Source: Sphingorhabdus sp. EL138 (lineage in GTDB: Bacteria > Pseudomonadota > Alphaproteobacteria > Sphingomonadales > Sphingomonadaceae). Taken from it: a stretch of 64,000 nucleotides of DNA. Location of the stretch: NCBI RefSeq assembly GCF_945882965.1, contig NZ_CAMCWY010000011.1, positions 1 to 64,000 of the forward strand, given 5' to 3'. Under the pieces are notes generated by a model that was not told where the DNA came from, ran no database searches, and worked only from the letters and a program-made list of their open reading frames with translations. The position numbers and the translations under genes are program-made. Positions 26,614 through 35,582 of the stretch are shown here, in pieces. Each line of letters begins with the position of its first letter. Position 1 is the stretch's first letter.

Positions 26614-26652
26614 ACAAAAAGGGCCGGAGGTTTCCCTCCAGCCCCTTTTTTG
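26614..26652 (-). terminator. Rho-independent terminator after rplA
   Basis: Minus-strand stem GGGGCTGGAGG / CCTCCGGCCC with a short loop and a TTTTTG tail, 20-60 bp after rplA. A-rich sequence on the other side means it may also act for the plus-strand nitrilase operon. It separates rplKA from rplJL. Confidence 0.85.
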
Positions 26653-26670
26653 TGCATATTGTGAAGCGCG

Positions 26671-27366
26671 TTACGCGCCGGCGACGTCTGTCAGATCGAT
26701 CTTGAGGCCAGGGCCCATGGACGAGCTGATCGCCACGCGGCGGACATATTTGCCCTTTGATCCGCTTGGCTTGCTCTTGACGATAGCGTCGACCAAAGCG
26801 TCGAAATTCTTGCGCAGATCGGAATCGGAGAAGCTTTTCTTGCCGATGCCGCTGTGGATGATGCCTTGCTTTTCAACGCGGAATTCAACCTGACCGGCCT
26901 TTGCCGCCTTCACGGCTTCGGCAACGTCCATCGTAACCGTGCCAAGCTTTGGATTTGGCATCAGGCCCTTTGGACCCAAGGTCTTACCCAAGCGGCCAAC
27001 GATGCCCATCATGTCCGGCGTTGCAATGACGCGGTCATAATCGAGATTGCCAGCCAGCATATCTTCCATCAGGTCTTCTGCGCCGACCTTGTCCGCACCA
27101 GCAGCAGTTGCCGCTGTTGCCTTGTCGCCACGTGCAAACACGGCAACCTTCATGTCCTTACCGGTGCCAGCAGGAAGCGAAACCATGCCGCGTACCATTT
27201 GGTCGGCATGACGGGGGTCAACGCCCAAGTTCAACGCGACTTCAATCGTTTCGTCAAACTTGGCAGTCGCCAGTTCCTTGATGGTCTTCAACGCTTCATC
27301 AACGCCGTACAATTTGTCAGCATCGAGATGCGCGAGCGACTTTGCTTTTTTGGTTAGCTTGGCCAT
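26671..27366 (-). CDS. rplA: 50S ribosomal protein L1
   Basis: A 231-residue L1 of the normal length, binding 23S rRNA at the L1 stalk and involved in E-site tRNA release. Conserved [17 protein letters not shown] is present. It follows rplK by 4 bp. In many bacteria L1 also represses its own operon at the rplK leader. Confidence 0.98.
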   Translation of the reverse strand: MAKLTKKAKSLAHLDADKLYGVDEALKTIKELATAKFDETIEVALNLGVDPRHADQMVRGMVSLPAGTGKDMKVAVFARGDKATAATAAGADKVGAEDLMEDMLAGNLDYDRVIATPDMMGIVGRLGKTLGPKGLMPNPKLGTVTMDVAEAVKAAKAGQVEFRVEKQGIIHSGIGKKSFSDSDLRKNFDALVDAIVKSKPSGSKGKYVRRVAISSSMGPGLKIDLTDVAGA

Positions 27367-27370
27367 GTTC

Positions 27371-27802
27371 TTAACCCTCCACGACTTCGAGACCCATGGC
27401 GATAGCCGAGCCTGCGATGATTTTTACGGCCGCGTCCATGTCGTTCGCGTTGAGGTCGGCCATTTTGATGGTCGCGACTTCTTCCAATTGTGCACGGGTA
27501 ATTTTACCAGCCGACACTTTGCCTGGCTCTTTCGAACCGGCCTTCAAACCCAAAACCTTTTTGATCAAAAAGGTCGCGGGCGGTGCCTTCATGATGAAGG
27601 TGAAGCTCTTGTCGGAAAAAACGGTGATCTTGGTTGGAATCGGCGTGCCTTTTTCGATGTCGGCGGTCGCCGCATTGAACTGCTTGCAGAATTCCATGAT
27701 GTTCACGCCGCGCTGACCCAAAGCAGGGCCGATTGGCGGGGATGGGGTGGCCGAACCTGCAGCAACTTGCAGGCCGATATAGCCGTCAATTTTCTTTGCC
27801 AT
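27371..27802 (-). CDS. rplK: 50S ribosomal protein L11
   Basis: A 143-residue L11 that binds the GTPase-associated centre of 23S rRNA and is needed for RelA activation. The N-terminal Pro-rich [27 protein letters not shown] motif is intact apart from conservative changes. It is the first gene of rplKA here, separated from nusG by a 360-bp gap containing a dispersed repeat. Confidence 0.98.
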   Translation of the reverse strand: MAKKIDGYIGLQVAAGSATPSPPIGPALGQRGVNIMEFCKQFNAATADIEKGTPIPTKITVFSDKSFTFIMKAPPATFLIKKVLGLKAGSKEPGKVSAGKITRAQLEEVATIKMADLNANDMDAAVKIIAGSAIAMGLEVVEG

Positions 27803-28162
27803 ATGTGGCGTCCTTTCATTCTTTCCCCGCCAAAGCTTCAGCGACGGCGGGTCAAATTAAGCGGTCAAACGGTTGTCGCCAAATTGCATTGGCGACTTCC
27901 TCCCGCACCGGTTCTGCTGATTCTCATCAGGAGAAGGGTGCGGTTAGGTGAAGCGCGCCGGAAAAGCAAGCGCTGCGGCCGGGGGGCGACGGAAAAGGGT
28001 TCACGCAGAGGCGCGGAGGACGCCGAGGCGCATTTCCCCACAACGTCATGCTGAACTTGGTTCAGCATCCATAGTGCCAAGCAGACCGAAGGGTAGGGAC
28101 GAGAAATGGACCCTGAAACAAGTTCAGGGTGACGGTTGGATGCGTGACGGTCGGGGGGACCG
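27803..28162. other. 360-bp gap between nusG and rplK
   Basis: No gene seen. About 240 bp nearest rplK presumably carry the rplKA leader. A 94-bp copy of a dispersed repeat fills 28044-28137, preceded by a short sequence (TTCACGCAGAGGCGCGGAGG) that accompanies such repeats. The gap suggests that rplKA and nusG may be transcribed separately. Confidence 0.6.
28044..28137 (+). repeat. Dispersed 94-bp repeat, copy A
   Basis: The copy starts CGTCATGCTGAACTTGGTTC and ends AAGTTCAGGGTGACGGTT, and is near-identical over 94 bp to 30196-30289. It contains two small palindromes (CTGAAC..GTTCAG at each end), so it can fold as two hairpins. The preceding 40 bp are also similar between the copies. This looks like a REP/MITE-type intergenic element. 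Confidence 0.85.
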
Positions 28163-28699
28163 TCACTTCATCAATTCAACTTCTTCAAAGTCCAGCTCGA
28201 CCGGTGTTGCGCGGCCGAAGATGCTGACGGATACCTTGACGCGGTTCTTGTCGAAGTCGAGTTCTTCGACCAAGCCGTTGAAGCTTGCAAATGGTCCGCC
28301 AAGCACCTTGACCTGATCGCCAATTTCATAGTCGACCGAAACGCGCTTCTTGGGCGCGGCTTCAAGTTCCTGTTTGGTGTTGAGGATGCGGGCGGCTTCG
28401 GCCTCGGTGATTGGCTGCGGCTTGTTACCCGCGCCCAAAAATCCAGTGACCTTTGGCGTGTTCTTGACCAAGTGATAGACGTCGTCGTTCATGTTCAACT
28501 TTGCCAGAACATAGCCGGGGAAGAATTTGCGCTCGGCCTTAATCTTCTTACCGCGCCGCACTTCAGTGATCTGTTCGGTTGGAACCTCGATGGCTTCGAC
28601 CAACTGCGTGAGGCCAATGCGCTCTGCCTCGGCCAGAATCTGGTCGCGGACCTTGTTTTCAAAGCCCGAATAAGCGTGAATGATGTACCAGCGTGCCAT
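28163..28699 (-). CDS. nusG: Transcription termination/antitermination factor NusG
   Basis: A 178-residue NusG with the NGN domain ([14 protein letters not shown]...[10 protein letters not shown]) and the C-terminal KOW domain ([21 protein letters not shown]). It binds RNA polymerase and couples it to Rho or to the ribosome. It lies 41 bp after secE on the same strand. Confidence 0.98.
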   Translation of the reverse strand: MARWYIIHAYSGFENKVRDQILAEAERIGLTQLVEAIEVPTEQITEVRRGKKIKAERKFFPGYVLAKLNMNDDVYHLVKNTPKVTGFLGAGNKPQPITEAEAARILNTKQELEAAPKKRVSVDYEIGDQVKVLGGPFASFNGLVEELDFDKNRVKVSVSIFGRATPVELDFEEVELMK

Positions 28700-28740
28700 A
28701 ATATATTTCTATTCCCCAAAACTCTCTGTAGGGTCTGCGC

Positions 28741-28941
28741 TTAGCCTTCGGCCAGCGCGAGCAGTCCCTTTACGATTGCGGCAAACACCGCGTCGACGCC
28801 TAAAAAGAAGATGGCCAAGATGATCGTCATGATCAACACCATGATCGCGGTCTGCACGGTTTCTTGGCGGGAGGGCCATACGACCTTGCCGACTTCGGTC
28901 CGTACCTGACGGATGAATTCACCGGGGCTATTCTTTGCCAT
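28741..28941 (-). CDS. secE: Protein translocase subunit SecE
   Basis: A 66-residue single-span SecE: a short amphipathic segment (EFIRQVRTEVGKVVWPSRQET) and one membrane helix (about residues 32-55). It clamps SecY in the SecYEG channel. The open frame runs upstream to 29343, but ATG 28941 (MAKNSPGEF) gives the family length. The usual tRNA-Trp neighbour is displaced 1.5 kb upstream by DUF808 and a repeat. Confidence 0.96.
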   Translation of the reverse strand: MAKNSPGEFIRQVRTEVGKVVWPSRQETVQTAIMVLIMTIILAIFFLGVDAVFAAIVKGLLALAEG

Positions 28942-29193
28942 ATCGTTTCTTCCTGTTCGATCCCGAGGATAGCCGCCAGCGCTCCGACCGGCGGGTCGAG
29001 AGCGATATAGGTTCCTATTTCGGAAAGACCAAGTCTGTAGCGATGGATTCGTCGCAACGCAAGATGCCAAACAAAACTGGGCAAGGCCGATATAGCAAAG
29101 CGCATTGGCCGCATAAGCGATATTGAAGTGCCTTGAATTAGCGCAGATTCTGGGTATCTGCTGAGGCTCAAACTTGCCAAGGAACCCCCCCAC

Positions 29194-30099
29194 ATGCCCT
29201 CCGGTCTTGCTGCGCTTCTTGATGATATTGCCACAATTACAAAAGTTGCGGCGGCGTCCGTTGATGATGTTGCCGCCGCTGCGGGTAAGGCGGGCAGCAA
29301 GGCGGCGGGGGTTGTTATCGATGATACGGCGGTGACGCCGCAATATGTCACGGGCTTTACCCCTGACCGCGAATTGCCGATCATCTGGCGCATTGCCAAG
29401 GGGTCGTTTTTTAACAAGCTGGTGATCATCTTGCCGGTCGCTTTGTTACTAAGCCTGTTCCTGCCATCGGCGATCACGCCGATATTGATGCTCGGCGGCG
29501 CATATTTATGTTTTGAGGGCGCAGAGAAAGTGTGGGAAAAAATTGCCCCGCATGAAGAAGTGAGCTTAGTCGAGGAGCTTGCGGAGCTGACCAGCACCGA
29601 ACATGAGGCCGTGATGGTCAAGGGCGCGGTCCGCACCGACTTCATCCTGTCCGCCGAAATCATGGCGATTGCCCTTAATGAAGTGAAGGGCCTTGCCGAA
29701 ACATCGATCTGGTTGGAGGCGGGGACATTGGCCTTTGTCGCCATCATTGTCACCATCGGGGTCTATGGCGTCGTTGGCCTGATCGTGAAAATGGACGATA
29801 TCGGATTGAAGTTGGCGGGACGCGAAAACGCCGGGTCGCAAGCCATTGGCCGCGCGCTTGTCATAGGCATGCCCAAATTGCTCGCCGCCCTGTCGACCAT
29901 CGGCACCGCCGCAATGCTGTGGGTTGGCGGGCAGATCATCGTCCACGGCTTTGGCATCCACCCCGCAGAGTTTCTGGGCCTATATGAAGGCGCCTTGGCC
30001 TGGGTCGCCGATGCGGCGATGAGCGGCGTCGTCGGCCTTGCCATCGGCGCGGTGATTGTGTTGGTTTATCATCAGGTGACTAAGCGCAAGGCGGGTTGA
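29194..30099 (+). CDS. DUF808 (YedI-like) inner-membrane protein
   Basis: A 301-residue membrane protein of the DUF808/YedI family. The start (MPSGLAALLDDIATITKVAAASVDDV) is the family hallmark, followed by several hydrophobic segments (about residues 75-95, 170-190, 225-250 and 275-295). Function unknown. It lies on the strand opposite secE, between secE and tRNA-Trp. Confidence 0.92.
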   Translation: MPSGLAALLDDIATITKVAAASVDDVAAAAGKAGSKAAGVVIDDTAVTPQYVTGFTPDRELPIIWRIAKGSFFNKLVIILPVALLLSLFLPSAITPILMLGGAYLCFEGAEKVWEKIAPHEEVSLVEELAELTSTEHEAVMVKGAVRTDFILSAEIMAIALNEVKGLAETSIWLEAGTLAFVAIIVTIGVYGVVGLIVKMDDIGLKLAGRENAGSQAIGRALVIGMPKLLAALSTIGTAAMLWVGGQIIVHGFGIHPAEFLGLYEGALAWVADAAMSGVVGLAIGAVIVLVYHQVTKRKAG

Positions 30100-30195
30100 G
30101 GGTGTAGCCAGAGTGTGCTGTGAGTGGGGGGCCGCGTTGCGCCCGTTATTGTATCACACAAAGACGCGAAGGCGCGAAGACGCATTCCCCCCAAG

Positions 30196-30289
30196 CGTCA
30201 TGCTGTACTCGGTTCAGCATCCATCGTGCCACGCAGACCGAAGGGTAGAGACGAGAAATGGACCCTGAACCAAGTTCAGGGTGACGGTT
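30196..30289 (+). repeat. Dispersed 94-bp repeat, copy B
   Basis: Same element as at 28044-28137, with only scattered substitutions (for example CTGTACTCGG for CTGAACTTGG). It has a similar leader (TCACACAAAGACGCGAAGGCGC) and lies between DUF808 and tRNA-Trp in the same orientation. The two copies bracket nusG-secE-DUF808. Confidence 0.85.
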
Positions 30290-30400
30290 TGGGGGAGGTG
30301 ACGGTGTGGCTCACGCAAAGCCGCGAAGGAAAGGAAAAAGACAATTAACCTAGTTACCGAAACACCTAAGCCCTAAAACCAGCTAAACCATTTAAGAAAA

Positions 30401-30476
30401 TGGCAGGAGTTGGGGGACTCGAACCCACGACCCTCGGTTTTGGAGACCGATGCTCTACCAACTGAGCTAAACTCCT
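30401..30476 (-). tRNA. tRNA-Trp (CCA anticodon)
   Basis: A 76-nt cloverleaf on the minus strand: 7-bp acceptor (AGGAGTT/AACTCCT), D arm with AGCTCAGTTGGTAGAGC, anticodon loop CTCCAAA giving CCA, T arm GGGTTCGAACCC, and an encoded 3' CCA. tRNA-Trp before secE-nusG is the classic order, so position supports identity. Confidence 0.97.
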
Positions 30477-30684
30477 GCGCTCCGCTTTTCAGCGAAGAAA
30501 GGTGCCCTTAACGCCGATATGCGAAGGGGGCAAGTCTGCTTTCGACAATACATGTGCCGTTCAAAAGATTGAAACCCCTGGCTTGATCGGGGGTCTATGG
30601 CCTGACGGGTTGGTTTACACCGCGCGTTCGGACCATGGATCCCCGCTTTCGCAGGCGTGACACGGATTTTTGAATGTTCGGCCT

Positions 30685-33027
30685 TTAGAATTTGAACCCG
30701 GCTTCAACGCCCCAGATACGCGGTTCGTTGACGAAGCCGGTCAGGTTGTTGAAGTCGATGCCGCCAACAGCCGACGTATCCTTGGTGATGTTACGGACGA
30801 ATGCCGAAATATCGAATGCGTCGGTTTTATAGCCAATGCGCACGCCGCCTTCAAGCATGCGTTTGTCTTGGAATTCAACCGATTCATACAAGAAGAAGTT
30901 GATTTTCGACCGGTAGGCCCAATCGGTGAAGGCATAGACTTCACCATTTCCAACAGGCACGCCATAACGGGCGGTCCAGTTGGCAATCCATTTGGGGCTC
31001 TGTGGCAAGCTGTTGCCGTCGATGTTGACGATGGCGGCGGAGAAGGGCGCTGCGGCAACGACGACTGGGTCAAGCGGGGTGCACAAGGACACGTTCGGGA
31101 ACGTATCCACGCGTGTTGCGCCACAGGCTGCGGTGGTCAGGCCCGTATCCTGAATGCTGGTGTTGTTATAGCTTAAGCCAGCGGTCAACAACAGTTGCGG
31201 CACGGGCTTGAACTCAATGTCGGCTTCAAAACCATAGCCACGGACCATATCGGCGTTGATCAAGCGGTTGGCGTTTACGCCGCCGCCCACTGCGGTCAGT
31301 TGCGCATCTTTCAGCTCATAATAAAAACTGTTGATGTTGAAACGCGCACGTCCGTCGAGCAAGGTCGATTTGATCCCGCTTTCATAGGATGTGATCGTTT
31401 CCGATTTGCCAACCGTCACGCCGCTTTCCAAAGGCGTTGCGGTTGCAGGCGGGAACAGGATGCGGCCCTGTATCGACGGCGCGCGATACCCACGGGCAAC
31501 GCGGGCATACAGGTTCACATCATCGGTGGCCGCATAAGTGCCGCTGAGGTCCCAGGTCAGGTTATTGTCGCTGACATCACGGCGCACCGTGCCAAGCGGG
31601 TTTTGCAGGAAGCTGGGGAACTGGCTATCCTTGCTGCGCACGGCGACAAAGTCACGATTGTCGTCATTATAACGCAATCCGCCGGTGACGCTGAACTTGT
31701 CGGTCAACTGATAGGTCATTGAACCGAATACGCCATAGGCCTTGCTATCCTGAACCTGCGAGACAAGGATGTTGACGCCATCGACGGCGTTATTTGGGTC
31801 ACCCAAGGTTGCGTAATTTTCCGAAACAATCTCAAGCTCTTCGTCAAAGTAGAAGACGCCAGCCTGATAGCTTAACGGGCCGTCAGTGTTGCTGGCGATG
31901 CGGAATTCCTGCGTGAACTGTGTCAGATTTGGCACGCTGTCGCGGGTTTCGGCGGTGAAGGGAATTTCGCCGGGGCCATACAGATTGGGTGGCAAGAAGT
32001 TGGCGCCAAAACCACCATCGACATCGCCGACGGAGGTTGCATCACCCTTCCAATAGCTGGTGACCGAAACGAACGACAGCGGGCCAGCATCATAGGTCAT
32101 GCGCGCTGTCATATTTTGTGTGTCGACGCGTTGTTCGTTCTTGCCGTCGGTTGATACGCGATACCGGTCGAAGTTTGCGTTCATGCCTTCTTGGCCGCGT
32201 GTGAACACATTGGCGCGGAACACGCGTGCGGTGCCGTCCAACGAACGGAACTGGCCGGTGAGCAAGATATCGAAATCATCGCTTGGCTTGATCAGGAACT
32301 GTATGCGCGCGGCATACTCCTTATAGCCTTCAAATGCGTCCTGTGTGGTCTTGGCGGGCAGGACATTGTCGATATAATCGTCTTGGGTTTGGTACATGCC
32401 CGACACCCGGACGCTGACCTTTTCGCCCAAGGGGCCGCCAAAGCCGCCCTCGGCATTGATGGCGTTAAAACGGCCATAAGAGATTTTGCCATAGCCACCA
32501 GCGACGTCACTTGGCTTGACGCTATCGAACTTGACGATACCAGCGGTGGTGTTGCGGCCAAACAAGGTGCCCTGCGGCCCGCGCAGCACTTCAACACGCT
32601 CCATATCGAAAATCGGGAAGCCCTTAAGGATTGGGTTTTCCAGAACAACATCATCATAAATCAAGCTGACAGGTTGTGATGCGTTGAAGTCAAAGTCGGT
32701 GTTGCCAAGGCCGCGAATATAGAAGCGCGGGAAGGTGCGGCCAAAGGAGGATTCGACCAACAGGCTTGGCACGCGGCCAGACATGCCGCGAATATCGACA
32801 CCACCTGCGGTCAGCGCGTCAAGTTGATCACCGCTGACGGCGGTGACGGACAATGGCACATCCTGCAGATTTTCTTCGCGACGTTGTGCGGTGACAACGA
32901 TTTCACCCAAAGCGGCGCTGTTTTGCGCGGTTTCGTCCTGCGCAAAAGCGGCAGGCGCAATGAAAAGGCCGGCAGTGGCAACCGCGATAGCGGTGCTGGA
33001 TGCCATGATTGAGCGGATGGAACGCAT
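30685..33027 (-). CDS. TonB-dependent outer-membrane receptor
   Basis: A 780-residue receptor: signal peptide ending near AAFA-QDE (about residue 29), a TonB-box/plug region beginning GEIVVTAQRREENLQDVPLSV, and a C-terminal beta-barrel ending in aromatic F (VEAGFKF). This type is abundant in sphingomonads; substrate unknown. The ATG at 33027 has AGGGAG six bases upstream and is preferred over 33051. A TATAAT lies at 33064-33069 on the minus strand. No transporter or regulator is adjacent. Confidence 0.93.
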   Translation of the reverse strand: MRSIRSIMASSTAIAVATAGLFIAPAAFAQDETAQNSAALGEIVVTAQRREENLQDVPLSVTAVSGDQLDALTAGGVDIRGMSGRVPSLLVESSFGRTFPRFYIRGLGNTDFDFNASQPVSLIYDDVVLENPILKGFPIFDMERVEVLRGPQGTLFGRNTTAGIVKFDSVKPSDVAGGYGKISYGRFNAINAEGGFGGPLGEKVSVRVSGMYQTQDDYIDNVLPAKTTQDAFEGYKEYAARIQFLIKPSDDFDILLTGQFRSLDGTARVFRANVFTRGQEGMNANFDRYRVSTDGKNEQRVDTQNMTARMTYDAGPLSFVSVTSYWKGDATSVGDVDGGFGANFLPPNLYGPGEIPFTAETRDSVPNLTQFTQEFRIASNTDGPLSYQAGVFYFDEELEIVSENYATLGDPNNAVDGVNILVSQVQDSKAYGVFGSMTYQLTDKFSVTGGLRYNDDNRDFVAVRSKDSQFPSFLQNPLGTVRRDVSDNNLTWDLSGTYAATDDVNLYARVARGYRAPSIQGRILFPPATATPLESGVTVGKSETITSYESGIKSTLLDGRARFNINSFYYELKDAQLTAVGGGVNANRLINADMVRGYGFEADIEFKPVPQLLLTAGLSYNNTSIQDTGLTTAACGATRVDTFPNVSLCTPLDPVVVAAAPFSAAIVNIDGNSLPQSPKWIANWTARYGVPVGNGEVYAFTDWAYRSKINFFLYESVEFQDKRMLEGGVRIGYKTDAFDISAFVRNITKDTSAVGGIDFNNLTGFVNEPRIWGVEAGFKF

Positions 33028-33180
33028 AAACTTCTCCCTAGATTGACGCATTTAGGAGGCGGAATTATAGTCGCGCTCCGGATGCTCGATGGGGGGTTTA
33101 CGGCGCTCTGTCACAGAATCAACAAAGCTTTGCAACAAAACTGAAATTTAAGTCCGACTGTGGCAGTTCGGCACTAAGGG

Positions 33181-33268
33181 TTTAGGGTCAGGACCTATTA
33201 AATACACCTTCGCGGTTTGATGCTATTTTGACGCCGCGAAGGTGGATTTAATAGGTCCTGACCCTAAA
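33181..33268. mobile_element. MITE-like inverted-repeat element, short form
   Basis: An 88-bp near-perfect inverted repeat. The left arm starts TTTAGGGTCAGGACCTATTA and the right arm ends in its reverse complement; the inner arms are CACCTTCGCGG/CCGCGAAGGTG. The same element in a 146-bp form is at 44846-44991. It codes nothing. Its right end supplies the TAG stop of gshA. The structure fits a non-autonomous transposon or mobile palindrome. Confidence 0.75.
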
Positions 33269-34637
33269 AGCTCATCTCGTCATAGACGCGCGAGACATCG
33301 CCGTTCCATTCGCCGTGATATTTTTCCAACAATATTTCCGCGACGGTTTTGCCGCTGGCGACGATTTCGCGTAGCGGGTCGAGATAGCCGGTTTCATTGT
33401 CACCGCTGGCGTTCAGGCAATTGCGCGCGGCCAAGCCGGATGAGGAGATATCGAGGATGCGCCCCGCCAGATCCAACAACTTACCGCCGCCGGGTATGGC
33501 GGCGTTCAGGCCTTGGGCTGGCACCGCGCTGCGCAGCGTCTCGCGTTCTTCCATCGTCCAATGCTTGACCTCGTCCCATGCGGCATCGAGCGCATTTTGG
33601 TCGTAGAGTAAACCGACCCAGAAGGCGGGCAGCGCGCAAATGCGGCTCCACGGGCCGCCATCGGCACCGCGCATTTCCAGAAAGCTTTTCAACCGCACCT
33701 CAGGAAAGGCGGTGGACATATGGTCTACCCAGTCGCTAGCCAAGGGCTTTTCGCCCGGTAGCACGGACAATTCGCCCTTTAGGAAGTCGCGGAAATCAAG
33801 GCCCGATGCATCGACATAATGGCCGTCGCGATAGACGAAATACATCGGCACCTTCAGCATATAGTCGACATATTGTTCATAGCCGAAATTGGCGTCGAAC
33901 ACGAACGGCAACATGCCCGTGCGCTGCGGATCGGTGTCGGACCAGATATGGCTGCGGTAGGACAAATACCCGTTTGGCTTGCCCTCCAAAAATGGCGAAT
34001 TGGCGAACAAAGCGGTGGCAAGCGGTTGCAGCGCAAGCGATGTCCGGAATTTGTGCGCCATGTCGGCTTCGCTGGAATAATCAAGATTAACCTGAATAGT
34101 GCAGGTGCGCAGCATCATGTCGAGGCCCATGCTGCCAACGCGCGGCATATGGCGCAGCATGATGTCATACCGCCCCTTGGGCATGATCGGCAATTCAGCG
34201 CGGGTCTTGTCAGGCCAAAGCCCAAGGCCCAAAAAGCTGGTGTTCGTCTTGTCGCCAATGGCCTTTACCTGTTTCAAATGCCGCCCGGTTTCGGCGCAGG
34301 TTTGGTGCAGGTTTTCTAAAGGCGCGCCGGAGAGTTCAAGCTGCCCAGCAGGCTCAAGACTGATGGCACCGTCGCTGCCGCTCATCGCGATAACTTTGCC
34401 GTTTTCGTACACTGGCTCCCAACCAAATTCGGTCATCGCCATTAACAAATCGCGGATGCCGCCCGGTTCGTCATAAGATGGGGCATGATGATCGCTGCGA
34501 TTATACACGAATTTTTCATGCTCGGTGCCAATGCGCCAGCGATCCTTGGGCTTTTCACCCTTGGATATTGTGGCGACCAATTGATCGCGCGTTTCGATGA
34601 CGGGCTCGATGCGGTCGGTAACGGTTTTTGTACTCAT
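33264..34637 (-). CDS. gshA: Glutamate-cysteine ligase (plant/alphaproteobacterial type)
   Basis: A 457-residue enzyme catalysing the first step of glutathione synthesis (Glu + Cys + ATP). Conserved GTEHEKF near the N-terminus, then PAGQLELSGAPLENLHQTC, TCTIQVNLDYSSE and FLEMRGADGGPW, which are diagnostic of this class. The stop codon is formed by the end of the inverted-repeat element, so the last residues (YDEMSF) may have been shortened or replaced by its insertion. gshB is not in the window. Confidence 0.95.
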   Translation of the reverse strand: MSTKTVTDRIEPVIETRDQLVATISKGEKPKDRWRIGTEHEKFVYNRSDHHAPSYDEPGGIRDLLMAMTEFGWEPVYENGKVIAMSGSDGAISLEPAGQLELSGAPLENLHQTCAETGRHLKQVKAIGDKTNTSFLGLGLWPDKTRAELPIMPKGRYDIMLRHMPRVGSMGLDMMLRTCTIQVNLDYSSEADMAHKFRTSLALQPLATALFANSPFLEGKPNGYLSYRSHIWSDTDPQRTGMLPFVFDANFGYEQYVDYMLKVPMYFVYRDGHYVDASGLDFRDFLKGELSVLPGEKPLASDWVDHMSTAFPEVRLKSFLEMRGADGGPWSRICALPAFWVGLLYDQNALDAAWDEVKHWTMEERETLRSAVPAQGLNAAIPGGGKLLDLAGRILDISSSGLAARNCLNASGDNETGYLDPLREIVASGKTVAEILLEKYHGEWNGDVSRVYDEMSF

Positions 34638-34736
34638 GGCGCGCGGTTTAGAAATGTCGTGGCGATATTGCCAGTAGATTCATGTGACCATATCATCGTT
34701 GCAATATCGTGACTGACTGCATGTGCCGATATGGCG

Positions 34737-35480
34737 CTACGCCGACCAGTCGCCATTCTTTGCCATCCAAACCGATATTGCGGCAACCGCCGCCGTATCC
34801 GCCCGCAATATGCGTGGGCCAAGCGACACGGGACGCGCTTTGGGATGCGCGCGAACAAAGGCATTTTCGCTATCGGTGAAGCCGCCCTCCGGCCCGATCA
34901 ATATGGCCGCTGGCCCCTCACTTATGGCCTCCAAAATCGGCGCGCCGCCCCGTTCATCGCAAAAATACAATATCCGGTCGGCTGGCCAATCCTTTAACAG
35001 AGCGTCCAGTTTTGTCAGCGGCGCAATCTGCGGCAAGGCGGTGCGTTCGCATTGTTCGGCGGCTTCAATCATATGCGCGCGCAGGCGATCATCCTTCACC
35101 TTATCGACCACGCAGCGCGCGGTGAGCACGGGCACAAAACGCGCCACACCCAATTCGCACGCCTTTTCGGCGATCCAGTCAAGGCGGTCCTTTTTGATCA
35201 ACGCTTGGGCAATCCATAGATCGGGCGCCGTTTCGCGTTCGCGCAGTTTTGCTTCAACCGTAAGATCAAGGTCGCGTTTGCCGATATTCGTGACGGTGGC
35301 AAGATACTCGCCCGAAATATCGTCGAACAATTTGACCGGCGCACCTTCTTTCAGGCGCATCACACTCAACAGATAATGCGCGCTATTGCCCGCGATGTTT
35401 AGGGTCGCTCCAAGCGCCAGCGGTTTTTCCACAAACAAGCGCGGCGTTGATTTTGGGGGCCAGGCGGGGGTTGCGGGCAT
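34737..35480 (-). CDS. rsmE: 16S rRNA (uracil-1498-N3)-methyltransferase
   Basis: A 247-residue SPOUT methyltransferase. The N-terminal PRLFVEKPL is a PUA-like start. The C-terminal knot has LIGPEGGFTDSENAFV and SLGPRILRADTAAVAA, which are RsmE signatures. It methylates U1498 of 16S rRNA on the 30S subunit. ATG 35480 is chosen because it is closest to the family start; ATG 35516 is an in-frame alternative. Divergent from ubiA. Confidence 0.93.
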   Translation of the reverse strand: MPATPAWPPKSTPRLFVEKPLALGATLNIAGNSAHYLLSVMRLKEGAPVKLFDDISGEYLATVTNIGKRDLDLTVEAKLRERETAPDLWIAQALIKKDRLDWIAEKACELGVARFVPVLTARCVVDKVKDDRLRAHMIEAAEQCERTALPQIAPLTKLDALLKDWPADRILYFCDERGGAPILEAISEGPAAILIGPEGGFTDSENAFVRAHPKARPVSLGPRILRADTAAVAAISVWMAKNGDWSA

Positions 35481-35582
35481 TTCCTTGCGTCTAGCTGCAA
35501 AAGCGGGCGGCGTCATCTGCGAACTTATATTGCTGCAACTTCGCAGATGACGTGCGCGATAAATTTTGGCAGGGCCTTCGCC

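Noticed and set aside
28942-29756. Long minus-strand frames opposite DUF808 and upstream of secE
   Set aside because: They are antisense to a clear membrane protein or extend secE beyond its family length; composition is that of shadow frames.
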